Below, one piece after another: positions 8,078 through 17,184 of a stretch of DNA of 64,000 nucleotides. The stretch's first letter is position 1. Every line of letters begins with the position of its first letter. The position numbers were made by a program, and so were the translations under genes. This DNA is from RCC1774 sp050330855 (lineage in GTDB: Bacteria; Cyanobacteriota; Cyanobacteriia; Thermosynechococcales; Thermosynechococcaceae). The notes beneath the pieces are model-generated. The model ran no database searches, had not been told where the DNA came from, and saw only the letters and a list, made by a program, of their open reading frames with translations. The stretch is taken from the NCBI GenBank assembly GCA_050330855.1, contig JBHJNL010000147.1, positions 1 through 64,000 of the forward strand. The letters are read 5' to 3'.

Positions 8078-9550
8078 ATGTTGAATCAGACTGTAGAACT
8101 AGAACGTTATCCATCTAGTCCTAGATCAAATGACAATCGTTTCATGGGTATTACAGTAGAGCAATTACGCTCTCAACGCTCTTTATGGCTGCTCCAAAAA
8201 ATTTGTCCCGATCTGGTATTGAATGATATCCAAGCTATTGTGTTCCAGCAATCTTGGCAAGGGAAAACCTACTCACAAATTGCTAGCAATACACGTTACG
8301 ACCCTAGCTATCTCAAAGATGTCGGCCACAAACTTTGGCGTCAGCTATCAGATCTATTGAAGGAACCTGTCAGTAAGCATAATCTCTACACTGTTTTAGA
8401 GCATCGTTTTCAAGACCTACAGATGCTTAATAAGGTCGCCGCCTATCCCCCTGCTGTTGCAGCAGTTGCTAGTACAGTATGTGATTGCGGAGATGCGGTA
8501 ACGGTCCCTGTGTTTATGGGTCGAGAGGCAGAACTCATGCAACTCAAGGAATGGATTGTTGATCATCGCAGTTGCCTCGTGGGTATCTTTGGCCTCGGTG
8601 GTGTCGGGAAAACCGCTTTAGCCATCAAGAGTGTAGAACAGGTCTCTCAACAGTTTGACTATGTGTTTTGGCGATCGCTACGCAATACCCCCACCTTTCA
8701 ACAATTTGTGAGTAGTCTTCTAGATTCTCTGTTGGAAGAGCCTGTCACTAACCTTCCAGACGATCCAGATGCCCAGGTGTCTCTACTGTTACAGTCCCTT
8801 AGTCAACACCGCTGTCTATTAGTCATTGACGATTGGTCTAGTATTCTTCGGAGCCTTACCATTGCAGGGCTGTACCAGATCAATTGTGAACCCTATGGTC
8901 TTTTTCTGAGACGCATTAGTGAATCTCGCCATCAGAGCTGTGTGTTGATTACGAGCCGTGAACAGCCCATCGGCTTGGCCTTCAAAAATGACTCTGCTTT
9001 TCCAGTCAGATCGCTCCATCTTAAAGGGCTAAAAAGGCAAGCGGGACAGGAAGCCTTACGAGCCTTTGGAGTATCAGATCCTAACCTCAAAGTAGTGAAT
9101 CAATTGATCGCCTACTATGCGGGTAATCTCTATGCGCTACGAGTCGCGGCACAAACTATCATCGATTTGCTGGGAGGGCGCGTTGCGACTTTTATGATGC
9201 GACATACTCTGATCTATGGTGAGATTCGGAGTCTATTAGAGCAGCAAGTCTGTCGATTATCAAAGCTAGAAAAACAGGTGATGGCCTGTATTGCCCGGCA
9301 CCCTAATTCCATCAGCATTGAAGCCCTAGAGCAGGAGCCTTCGCTAGAGCACTATCAACCCCTGTTACTTGAAGCGCTAGAATCCCTTTATCATCGCTCC
9401 TTTATCGAGAAAGAGGGGCAGGCTTTTGTTTCCCCACATTTTCTGAGAGCTTACGTGTCCCATCAACTGAGCGCCACCCTTGATATTGAAGAGGCATTGC
9501 TCTCGCCCACCACAGCCCAGATTCGAACCCTAGATGATTATCGAGGCTAG
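8078..9550 (+). CDS. short STAND (NB-ARC) ATPase with vMAP-type N-terminal domain
   Basis: 490 aa from the ATG at 8078; a TTG 27 codons upstream is possible but weaker. Residues about 20-110 form the helix-turn-helix-like vMAP N-domain typical of cyanobacterial STAND proteins (SWQGKTYSQIA, YLKDVGHKLWRQLSD). The NB-ARC domain follows: Walker A GIFGLGGVGKTA, Walker B CLLVIDDW and sensor LITSREQP, then a winged-helix part. Most relatives carry WD40 or TPR sensor repeats after this point. Here the protein stops about 90 residues after the winged helix. It may work with a separate sensor or be a truncated switch protein. A defence or signalling role is inferred. Confidence 0.82.
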   Translation: MLNQTVELERYPSSPRSNDNRFMGITVEQLRSQRSLWLLQKICPDLVLNDIQAIVFQQSWQGKTYSQIASNTRYDPSYLKDVGHKLWRQLSDLLKEPVSKHNLYTVLEHRFQDLQMLNKVAAYPPAVAAVASTVCDCGDAVTVPVFMGREAELMQLKEWIVDHRSCLVGIFGLGGVGKTALAIKSVEQVSQQFDYVFWRSLRNTPTFQQFVSSLLDSLLEEPVTNLPDDPDAQVSLLLQSLSQHRCLLVIDDWSSILRSLTIAGLYQINCEPYGLFLRRISESRHQSCVLITSREQPIGLAFKNDSAFPVRSLHLKGLKRQAGQEALRAFGVSDPNLKVVNQLIAYYAGNLYALRVAAQTIIDLLGGRVATFMMRHTLIYGEIRSLLEQQVCRLSKLEKQVMACIARHPNSISIEALEQEPSLEHYQPLLLEALESLYHRSFIEKEGQAFVSPHFLRAYVSHQLSATLDIEEALLSPTTAQIRTLDDYRG

Positions 9551-9641
9551 ACTGGAGCTGCTGCTGGCTGACGCATTGTAGAAAACCGCTCGTGTGGCAC
9601 AATAGAAATCTATCGCCCCCTTCGATTTGTCAGGTAATTTT

Positions 9642-10745
9642 GTGAGTTCTACTGCATCTACCGCTCGTGCGGTCTATCCCTTCACGGCAATCGTGGGCCA
9701 AGACGAAATGAAGTTGGCCCTTCTATTAAATGTCATCGACCCTCGCATTGGTGGGGTGATGATTATGGGCGATCGCGGCACCGGAAAATCTACAACCATC
9801 CGGGCCTTGGCCGATTTGCTGCCCCAGGTTAAAGTCGTGGCCGGTGATCCCTTCAACAGTGACCCCACCGATCCAGAGTTAATGAGCGATGAGGTCAAGG
9901 CCGCAGTTAATGCCGGAGAATCTCTAGAGATGAGCACCATGCAGGTGCCCATGGTGGACCTGCCCTTGGGAGCCACTGAAGATCGTGTTTGCGGCACCAT
10001 TGATATTGAAAAAGCACTGTCAGAAGGTGTCAAAGCCTTTGAACCGGGGCTGCTTGCCAAGGCCAATCGCGGCATTTTGTATGTGGATGAGGTCAATCTA
10101 CTAGACGATCACCTCGTCGACGTACTCCTTGATTCTGCAGCGTCGGGTTGGAACACCGTCGAACGGGAAGGGATCTCAATCCGCCACCCCGCTCGGTTTG
10201 TATTAGTAGGTTCAGGCAACCCCGAAGAAGGCGAGCTACGCCCTCAGCTTTTAGATCGCTTTGGGATGCACGCTGAAATTCGCACCGTCAAAGAACCTGC
10301 TCTGCGGGTTGAAATTGTAGAACAGCGATCGCAATTCGATCAAGATCCCTACAGTTTTTTAACGGATCACCAATCTGAACAAGAGGCCCAGCAGCAAGAG
10401 ATCGTCAAAGCCCAAGAGTTGTTGCCACAAGTCAAGATCGATCATGATTTGAGAGTGCAGATTTCTCAGGTCTGTTCTGAGCTAGATGTAGACGGCCTCC
10501 GGGGTGATATCGTTACCAACCGAGCTGCCAAAGCCCTTGCAGCCCTAGAAGGCCGCACAGAAGTCACGGTAGACGATATTAAGCGCGTAATTACGCTGTG
10601 TCTGCGCCACCGTCTGCGGAAAGACCCATTAGAGTCAATTGATTCTGGCTACAAAGTCTCAAAGGTCTTCAATCAGGTTTTTGGCTTAGTTGACGAAGCA
10701 GAAGGAGCCTCGATGAATGGTCAGGCTGTGGGTGCAGGTCGTTAA
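9642..10745 (+). CDS. chlI: magnesium chelatase subunit ChlI
   Basis: AAA+ ATPase subunit of Mg-chelatase, which inserts Mg2+ into protoporphyrin IX with ChlD and ChlH and so starts the chlorophyll branch. Walker A is GDRGTGKST, Walker B GILYVDEVNLLDD, and the hallmark GATEDRVCGTIDIEKAL and GNPEEGELRPQLLDRFG blocks are intact. The GTG at 9642 gives 367 aa and an N-terminus like known ChlI proteins; an in-frame TTG at 9627 is the alternative. It lies 91 bases after the STAND gene. An AT-rich gap of about 190 bases separates it from the toxin gene. Confidence 0.95.
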   Translation: MSSTASTARAVYPFTAIVGQDEMKLALLLNVIDPRIGGVMIMGDRGTGKSTTIRALADLLPQVKVVAGDPFNSDPTDPELMSDEVKAAVNAGESLEMSTMQVPMVDLPLGATEDRVCGTIDIEKALSEGVKAFEPGLLAKANRGILYVDEVNLLDDHLVDVLLDSAASGWNTVEREGISIRHPARFVLVGSGNPEEGELRPQLLDRFGMHAEIRTVKEPALRVEIVEQRSQFDQDPYSFLTDHQSEQEAQQQEIVKAQELLPQVKIDHDLRVQISQVCSELDVDGLRGDIVTNRAAKALAALEGRTEVTVDDIKRVITLCLRHRLRKDPLESIDSGYKVSKVFNQVFGLVDEAEGASMNGQAVGAGR

Positions 10746-10933
10746 TTTATTTACACTCGCCTTCCCTCTAAGTCCCCCAGAATGGACGATTTAGAGAGCG
10801 AATTCAGGGCATTCAATCTTTCTTAAGCATCCTCCCAAACTAGACCTTTGGAGGTGGTGAACACAGCGAGACACGAATTACATTATTCAGTAACTTCGGT
10901 CTACTAAAGAGTGTCACCCATGATCAAAGTCTT

Positions 10934-12622
10934 ATGAAGCCAAGGGACAGGACAGATGGCGGCAAGATCAAGCGGACAAACTTATCCAGGCCAGAAAGAC
11001 CCCGTCCTCGCCAGATGTCTACTTCAGAGCGGGCTGAACGTGAGAAACCAGCCCATCGCTCCGGTAACCTTTTAGCCGGACTATCGCTTAATGCTCCAGA
11101 AACAGAACAGGATACACAACTAAGAGATCCCATTTATTTGACTCAGGGACATGAGCCGGTCGGCACGCCACAGCCGTTGGACGAGGAGGCGATTAGAGAG
11201 CTTGACACCCCTGACAAGCTGACTGAGGCGATCAAGCTGTCAGTCAACAAAGTCGATGACAAGTTTGTCGAGTCGCTGCAGGCGTTTGTGCAGCCAGAGA
11301 CCTTAACCATTATTGGCGGGGTGCTTTCCGTTTGGGGGGCGGCTCATCTTGTCGGGATCGGCCAAGCTGCAGATGCCGCTTTGTTGGGGGCGGGAACCTT
11401 GGCACTGGGGGCTGATATTGGTCTTGCTGTGAGCCTTCTATGGAATTACTTTGACCAAGCGCAGCAAGCCCAAACACCGGAACAGCTTGAGCAGTCAGCG
11501 GATTCCTTTGCTGAGTTTGTCAATTTGGTGGGGGTGAATGTCCTTGGTGTTTTGGTGGGTGCAAAGCTAGGGAAAGTCACCGATGACCTCGCGCAGGTGA
11601 TGAAGAACAATTGGGGCAAGGTTGCTGAGTTAGGGGCCAATGTCCAGCAGTCTGCGGGAGCGTTGCTGAAATCGGGTCGCCAGGTACTGGGTGAATTCGC
11701 GCCCCATCTTGATGATGCATTGACTGATGGTCAGCGTTTATTTAATCAAGGGTTGGATCAACTCGACAATCTGGTCACTCAGGCTGGCGACAAGATTGGT
11801 ATTCGCTCTCCTTGGGTTGTAACGGAAGGTGGACCACTTAACACCCTATCCATGCGGATAGAGAAGTCGCCAGGAAGCGGGGGAGGGATCGCTGCCAACG
11901 GAGCCGAGACGATTGCAGCGCAAGCACAGCGATTAGAGAGGCAGTTAGTCAGTCGTGGTGTCTTCGCCAAAAGCGCCCATAAGGCAACAAAACTGGCGAC
12001 TGGACAACCTAAAGTGCTTCAGGCCATCGATGGGCTGCTAAATGGACAAGGCAACCTGGAAAATCCGCAAGAGCTGGTGGAGCTTGTCAAACGAGCCACT
12101 AGCGGCGGTGAGTCAGGCATTTTGAGAGAGTTAGAAATTGCTGCTACGCGCGTTCGGAAGGGACACAACGTGCAACTAGGAACGATTCACAAGAAAGGAG
12201 TAGGCAACGTCGGCGCAGACATTGTGGACCATACAACAGAAGAAGCGATCCACTCTAAGAATATGCTTTCTCCTAACCTTCAGAATGTTGAGGAGGAGTT
12301 GCTTAACTCCGCAGCACAGTTTAAGGGCAAAAGAAGCAAACCCGAAATTGTCCCCACCACAGCAGATGGCAAACTCTATCACCGCGCAACTGAACTCATC
12401 ATCAATAATCCGAAGAATCCCCTTTATGATCAAAGCCCCAATCAGCTCACTAATTTTCTTGAGCAACAATTCAAAGACAGAAAGCTTCAAGAGAATATTG
12501 ACTCTGTTCGCATTACTAATCAAAAGGGTATGCACGAATTTAGGGTTATCCGTTCAGATCGTACTGGTAGGTTCCAATTCATCTCTCCAGGGAAAATTGA
12601 ACAGCCACGTCAAGTTTCTTAA
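10934..12622 (+). CDS. probable polymorphic toxin with C-terminal nuclease-like domain
   Basis: 562 aa. Residues 1-90 are polar and Arg-rich with no signal peptide. Residues about 122-215 form an Ala/Gly/Leu-rich hydrophobic module (TIIGGVLSVWGAAHLVGIGQ onward) resembling the pre-toxin membrane domain of secreted polymorphic toxins. A coiled linker follows. The last 170 residues look like an independent toxin: ELEIAATRVRKGHNVQLG (E399/E401), VGADIVDHTTEEAIHSKN (D429, K442). This spacing of Glu, Asp and x-Lys suggests a PD-(D/E)xK restriction-like nuclease. That is inference. Base composition becomes AT-richer over the C-terminal domain, as in modular toxins. The next gene is a plausible immunity protein. 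Confidence 0.6.
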   Translation: MKPRDRTDGGKIKRTNLSRPERPRPRQMSTSERAEREKPAHRSGNLLAGLSLNAPETEQDTQLRDPIYLTQGHEPVGTPQPLDEEAIRELDTPDKLTEAIKLSVNKVDDKFVESLQAFVQPETLTIIGGVLSVWGAAHLVGIGQAADAALLGAGTLALGADIGLAVSLLWNYFDQAQQAQTPEQLEQSADSFAEFVNLVGVNVLGVLVGAKLGKVTDDLAQVMKNNWGKVAELGANVQQSAGALLKSGRQVLGEFAPHLDDALTDGQRLFNQGLDQLDNLVTQAGDKIGIRSPWVVTEGGPLNTLSMRIEKSPGSGGGIAANGAETIAAQAQRLERQLVSRGVFAKSAHKATKLATGQPKVLQAIDGLLNGQGNLENPQELVELVKRATSGGESGILRELEIAATRVRKGHNVQLGTIHKKGVGNVGADIVDHTTEEAIHSKNMLSPNLQNVEEELLNSAAQFKGKRSKPEIVPTTADGKLYHRATELIINNPKNPLYDQSPNQLTNFLEQQFKDRKLQENIDSVRITNQKGMHEFRVIRSDRTGRFQFISPGKIEQPRQVS

Positions 12623-12793
12623 GCTGAGACTGAACCCATCCAGGTTGCCGAACAAAAATCAATGGTTTGCATAATTTCTGCCAGTCCAACGGGCCTATCA
12701 AGCGCTCAAGATACCCCCAAAACTTCATAATCATGAGGGGCCGCAATCAAATTACAACACAGACTCTATGGTTTACTCAAGAGAATTATTACT

Positions 12794-13735
12794 ATGTCTA
12801 AAATAGACCCTTCCCTAAACAATCCTCTAGGTTCAACGGCAATCAACCCAGCGAACAGAAACTACTGGGTTTCAAGAGATGAATACCCTTTGGCATCGTG
12901 GTATGCCTCGTTCCCAGATGGACCAGTCGAACCACGAGATTATCTTACTTTTCTCAATGAAGTACTGGTTGAGGCTGAGAGAGAAGAAGTATTACGCGTG
13001 ATTCAAGTCTCTTTGGACTCAAGTGAACGCCAAGACTACCCGGAAAAATATTGGGATTACTGTGCTCAGTCAACAGAGCTATCCTATATCGAATATACAG
13101 AGCAAGCATTTGCTGACACAGGAAAAATCATTGCATTAGGGCAGTTAGAAGCATCAGGCGGCTCCAGGCCCTATGGAACGACGCGGCTGAGCTACTACGA
13201 AACCGATGGGCAAGTAGTAGAAACCGAAGTTGAGAATATGGGTTCATTGTTACAACGCTTATATCCAAACGAAGTTCTTGAAAGGGATTCAGAGGAAGAA
13301 TGGGGAAACCATGAAGACTACCCTTACTACAAAGCTACTGGTAGCGCAATTCTCTTTAGCGGTAAACTGGGTACTTCTAAAGAAACATGGGCTATGTTTA
13401 GAGCTTGGGAAAATTTGCCAGAGAGCATTCGTGAGCCAGACGATCAACCATATGTCAGCGCTGCATACTTGGGAATTCATTTGTACACTGATATCTGGTT
13501 TCCTAGAGTCAAAGGTTTTCTGGAGAGAATGGAGAGTTCTACAGAATATGGGGACGATTATATGTTCGACAATACAGAGCTAGCACAACGTCATACACCT
13601 CGACTTAACCGTTTCTTGCAGAGCGTTAAGCAATTGATCAAAGAACGAGGCGGTGACTTAGCCGTAGATTGCAGCAACTTCCAAGACTTCTATGGTTCTA
13701 TGTGCAGCGACAATGGCATTATTTTGGATGCCTGA
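12794..13735 (+). CDS. candidate immunity protein for the upstream toxin
   Basis: 313 aa, acidic (many Glu and Asp) and rich in Trp and Tyr, with no signal peptide or membrane segment. No known family was recognised. Size, acidity, cytosolic nature, AT-rich composition and position 170 bases after the probable toxin all fit an immunity protein that would bind the basic C-terminal toxin domain. The ribosome site is weak (AGAGAATTATTACT before ATG). An alternative is an unrelated SMI1/SUKH-like or hypothetical cytosolic protein. Confidence 0.5.
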   Translation: MSKIDPSLNNPLGSTAINPANRNYWVSRDEYPLASWYASFPDGPVEPRDYLTFLNEVLVEAEREEVLRVIQVSLDSSERQDYPEKYWDYCAQSTELSYIEYTEQAFADTGKIIALGQLEASGGSRPYGTTRLSYYETDGQVVETEVENMGSLLQRLYPNEVLERDSEEEWGNHEDYPYYKATGSAILFSGKLGTSKETWAMFRAWENLPESIREPDDQPYVSAAYLGIHLYTDIWFPRVKGFLERMESSTEYGDDYMFDNTELAQRHTPRLNRFLQSVKQLIKERGGDLAVDCSNFQDFYGSMCSDNGIILDA

Positions 13736-13769
13736 GCCAACTGCAGAAAACAAATATTGTGTAGGCTTA

Positions 13770-14912
13770 TCATAGAGACATTCCTGTCTCACTATCAAAC
13801 AGATGAATATGTTCCAGTTGGGGAGCTAAGAATAAGGTGTCGCCTATTTCAACCCGCTGCTCCGGTGGAATCTTTGCTTGAAACAGTGAGGTATCACCTA
13901 CGATCGCACAAGAAAGATACGTTTCTGCGCCCAACGCCTCCACTAGCTCTATCTCTACAGGAATCCCTCCCTCAGTGACGGGTGTGAGATGCTCTGGGCG
14001 AATCCCCAATGTTAGCGACTCCCCTTTGTATTGCTCTAAAACGGGTCTCCAATCTTCCGGTAGCTTGAGCTGGAATAAAGGATGGTGCAAAGAGAGGGGA
14101 CCACTGACCTGCACCGGCAAAAAATTCATGGGGGGAGAGCCAATAAATCCGGCGACAAAGCGATTGGCAGGAGAACGATAAAGTTCTAGGGGCGGTGCAA
14201 TCTGTTGAATAATGCCACCATCCATAACGGCGATGCGATCGCCCATCGTCATCGCTTCGGTTTGATCGTGGGTGACGTAGATAGTGGTGGTCTTGAGCTG
14301 CCGCTGCAGCTTCACAATCTGAGCGCGGGTTTGCGCCCGTAGCTTGGCATCTAAATTAGATAAAGGCTCATCCATCAGAAAGACCTGGGGGTCACGGGCC
14401 ATCGCTCGCCCCAGAGCCACCCGCTGCTTTTGCCCACCCGAAAGCTGCTTCGGCTTACGATCTAAAAGCGCTTCAATTTGGAGACTTTCAGCCACTTCAC
14501 GTACTTTGCGATCGACGTTTTTAGCCTTTTTGAAGCGGGTCCGGCGCAGGCCAAAAGCCAAGTTGTTGTAGACCGTCATGTGCGGGTAGAGCGCATAGCT
14601 CTGAAACACCATCGCAATGTCGCGGTCTTTGGGGGGGAGGGTGTTAATTTTGCGATCGCCAATCCAAATATTGCCTGCTGTTACATCCTCTAGACCTGCA
14701 ATGAGGCGCAACAGGGTACTTTTACCGCAACCGGATGGACCCACCAGCACCATAAATTCACTATCTTTTACGGTGAGATTGATGCGTCGCAGCACACTGG
14801 TTACCTGCTCTTCCGTGGGCGAAGCATCGGCATGCTCACTTGCCTCCGGCTTTTGTTTCCGGCTGCGGGCAGGGAAACTTTTATAAATATCCTCTAGGAC
14901 AACATTGGCCAC
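13770..14912 (-). CDS. sugar-type ABC transporter ATP-binding protein (UgpC/MalK family)
   Basis: 380 aa. The ATPase domain has Walker A GPSGCGKST, Q-loop FQSYALYPHMTV, signature LSGGQKQRVALGRAM, Walker B VFLMDEPLSNLD and the H-loop TH. The C-terminal 130 residues form the TOBE-type regulatory domain (GIRPEHL) of importers for sugars, glycerol phosphate or glucosylglycerol. A polar insertion of about 25 residues near position 15-40 interrupts the usual N-terminus. No permease or binding-protein gene lies nearby, which fits a shared ATPase serving several importers, as known for such cyanobacterial proteins. Confidence 0.88.
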   Translation of the reverse strand: MANVVLEDIYKSFPARSRKQKPEASEHADASPTEEQVTSVLRRINLTVKDSEFMVLVGPSGCGKSTLLRLIAGLEDVTAGNIWIGDRKINTLPPKDRDIAMVFQSYALYPHMTVYNNLAFGLRRTRFKKAKNVDRKVREVAESLQIEALLDRKPKQLSGGQKQRVALGRAMARDPQVFLMDEPLSNLDAKLRAQTRAQIVKLQRQLKTTTIYVTHDQTEAMTMGDRIAVMDGGIIQQIAPPLELYRSPANRFVAGFIGSPPMNFLPVQVSGPLSLHHPLFQLKLPEDWRPVLEQYKGESLTLGIRPEHLTPVTEGGIPVEIELVEALGAETYLSCAIVGDTSLFQAKIPPEQRVEIGDTLFLAPQLEHIHLFDSETGMSL

Positions 14913-14984
14913 GGCAGTGAACAGTAATGAATAGAGCTTCCATATTGTACGCCTAGGCTCACAGAATTGACCCTTGATCTCCTA

Positions 14985-15013
14985 CGAAGCTAGCTTTACT
15001 GAAGCTAGCTTCG
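14985..15013. terminator. perfect 12-bp hairpin after the Spy-like gene
   Basis: The 12-base arm at 14985-14996 is exactly complementary to 15002-15013 across a 5-base loop; the stem centre contains the self-complementary AGCTAGCT. It starts 13 bases after the stop of the minus-strand gene at 15026. No T-run follows, so termination or mRNA 3'-end protection is likely but not certain. Confidence 0.5.
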
Positions 15014-15025
15014 CTTACCCCGTTA

Positions 15026-15565
15026 CTAGAAATTAAAGCTTTGAGGACCGCCGCCACCCCGACGACCACCTTTGCCACGCTTTTGCTTCATCAGTTCGAC
15101 TAACTGTGTGCGTTGCTCTGGCGTGAGAACGTCACGAATCTTAAGTTTGGTCTCGAAGCGCTCTGCAGAAGAGGCTTCACGCAGACTTTGGGTTGTTTGG
15201 TATTGGGCACGCAAGTCCTCAGCGCTGGCATTGCTAGCGTATAGTTCTTGCATTTTGTCACGGGCTGCACGCATTTCTTCGCGCTTGCCTTCCCGACTTG
15301 AACGGGCAGCTTGGCGAATTTGTTCAATCTCTGCTTTTTGGGTGTCGGTAAGATTGAGTTGCTCAAACATTTGCTCACGCCCCTTGCCCTTACCCCAGCG
15401 CTTGTCACCCTTCTCTTGGGTCGGTGGTGTAGCACTTTGGGCCAGTAAGGTCGGTTGGCCTGATTCGGCAAGGGCAGACTGAGGCGTGGTGAGGTAAGCC
15501 ACTGTGCCGGTGAGGGGAATAATAATGGCCGCCGCTGCAAGAGCTGTGACTTGGTTGAATTTCAT
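15026..15565 (-). CDS. Spy/CpxP-like periplasmic protein
   Basis: 179 aa with a signal peptide (ending about residue 33, ALAES). Two LTxxQ motifs, LNLTDTQ and LTPEQRTQL, flank a highly charged helical region, the hallmark of the Spy/CpxP family of ATP-independent periplasmic chaperones or stress sensors. A Gly/Arg-rich tail ends in FNF. A strong AGGAGA ribosome site precedes the ATG. It is divergent from a NarL-type kinase-regulator operon starting at 15820, so that system may control it by analogy with the Cpx response. This is inferred from position only. Confidence 0.82.
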   Translation of the reverse strand: MKFNQVTALAAAAIIIPLTGTVAYLTTPQSALAESGQPTLLAQSATPPTQEKGDKRWGKGKGREQMFEQLNLTDTQKAEIEQIRQAARSSREGKREEMRAARDKMQELYASNASAEDLRAQYQTTQSLREASSAERFETKLKIRDVLTPEQRTQLVELMKQKRGKGGRRGGGGPQSFNF

Positions 15566-15819
15566 CGTTAATTCTCCTGAATAGAATAATGACTAAACCC
15601 TAAAAGCTTAATTAGGAAGTCGATCTTTTATGTGAACATCTTTATCCTATGAAACAGAACCGTTAGTCTTCTAGGATCAAAGCTCCCAACTTGTGTGCAT
15701 CGGGAGTACTAATGTGTTGCTAGTCCTTTGGTACTAAATTCCTGGAGTGGCTCCGCTACGATGCCAGATGTTCAAGCACTTGCTCTATAGTAGAAGGCGC
15801 AATTGCACGGACTGCGATC

Positions 15820-17184
15820 ATGCTGCGCCGGTTCCATAGGTCTCCCCATCCCTTTCGGCTGCTACTCTATCTAGAGTGGATTTTGCTTGCGATCGCAACC
15901 CTCGTCATTCTCTCCCCATTCCCCAGTCGTCCCCCCCCTCGGGTTGAACGCCCCCCCGAAGTCAGGACAATTCTCGCTCCTCGCACTGACAGTATCTCAC
16001 CGCCAAATTGGGGACGAGGCCAAAGACGCCAGCAACGATGGGAGCAACAACAACAAACTCGCCGCTTTATTCCGGTTGCTATTTCGAGTATTGGCCTGTT
16101 GGGGCTATTGGGCTTCTGGTTGCCCATCAATGCCAGCCGCATCACTCAAACGCTCTACACACTGCTGGGGTTAAAACTAAGCTGGGTCGCTGTTTTACTC
16201 GGTAGCAGCGCTCAAACCGTCTTTCCACCGCTACTGCTGGTGGTCGTCATTCGCGCTAGCCTACTATTTCCCTGGCGAGAACGAATCGGGGTGGCCATTC
16301 TGGCTTTTCTCTCTTTTCTGGCAATGCTGGGCTTAGCTGTGTCTAAATTTGAGTTTTTGGGGGTTCCCCTGACGCAGTTTCTTCATCGAGATCGGTTTCA
16401 AGCTCAGCCAGACGTCTTAAACGCCATCGTTCTGAACTCCTCCCTCCTGTTTGGATTTGTGCTCAGCTTCGTTATTTTATTGGTGGGGGCACTTCTGGCA
16501 ACCAAGCAGAGTCAAGAGAATCTCACCCAGGCCAACGATCGGCTCCGTCGCTATGCACTCCTGATTGAAAATCAAGCTACGCTGCAAGAACGACAGCGCA
16601 TTGCCCGTGAAATGCATGACTCGGTGGGACATTCCCTGACAGCTCAAAGCATCCAGCTTGAGAATGTTGATCTATGGATGGCACAGAATCCGACCAAAGC
16701 CCTCGATCATTTGCAAAAGGCCCGACAGTTGGGGAGAGCAGCCCTCCAGGATGTGCGTCAATCCGTAGCATCTCTGCGGACCGATCCGCTTCAAGGCAAA
16801 ACGCTAGCCCAAGCACTGCAAGAATTAGCCCAGACCTTTGAGCAGAACACAGGCATGACGGTAAGGTCTGAGATTTCGTCCACAACAACGTTACCAAAAG
16901 AAATCGCCAACGCCTTTTTTCGTCTCGCCCAAGAAAGTTTGACCAACATCTCAAAGCATAGCCAAGCAACCGAAGTGCAGATCCGCTTCAATGGATCTGC
17001 CACCGACCATGTTTTAGAAATTATTGATAATGGACGAGGCTTTGACCCGACCCAGCACACGGTAGGCTTTGGTTTGCAGAGTATGCGAGAGCGCACAGAA
17101 GCTTTAGGAGGCAGCTTTACCTTGAGTAGCCAACCCCAGCAAGGATGCCAAATTCAGGCCACTATTCCGCGAGGACTTCTATGA
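15820..17184 (+). CDS. NarL-family sensor histidine kinase
   Basis: 454 aa. About six membrane segments occupy residues 14-235, with a Pro/Arg/Gln-rich extracytoplasmic loop at about 35-80. The HisKA_3 dimerisation domain carries the phospho-acceptor in REMHDSVGHSLTAQ. The ATP-binding domain has N-box ESLTNISKHSQAT, IDNGRGFD and GFGLQSMRER. The stop codon overlaps the start of the response regulator as ATGA, so the two form a translationally coupled two-component system. The divergent Spy-like gene is a plausible target. An envelope signal is likely but unknown. Confidence 0.9.
   Translation: MLRRFHRSPHPFRLLLYLEWILLAIATLVILSPFPSRPPPRVERPPEVRTILAPRTDSISPPNWGRGQRRQQRWEQQQQTRRFIPVAISSIGLLGLLGFWLPINASRITQTLYTLLGLKLSWVAVLLGSSAQTVFPPLLLVVVIRASLLFPWRERIGVAILAFLSFLAMLGLAVSKFEFLGVPLTQFLHRDRFQAQPDVLNAIVLNSSLLFGFVLSFVILLVGALLATKQSQENLTQANDRLRRYALLIENQATLQERQRIAREMHDSVGHSLTAQSIQLENVDLWMAQNPTKALDHLQKARQLGRAALQDVRQSVASLRTDPLQGKTLAQALQELAQTFEQNTGMTVRSEISSTTTLPKEIANAFFRLAQESLTNISKHSQATEVQIRFNGSATDHVLEIIDNGRGFDPTQHTVGFGLQSMRERTEALGGSFTLSSQPQQGCQIQATIPRGLL

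Noticed and set aside
12222..12674. 150-codon frame inside the toxin gene
   Set aside because: Out of frame with a longer domain-bearing gene; no start signal.
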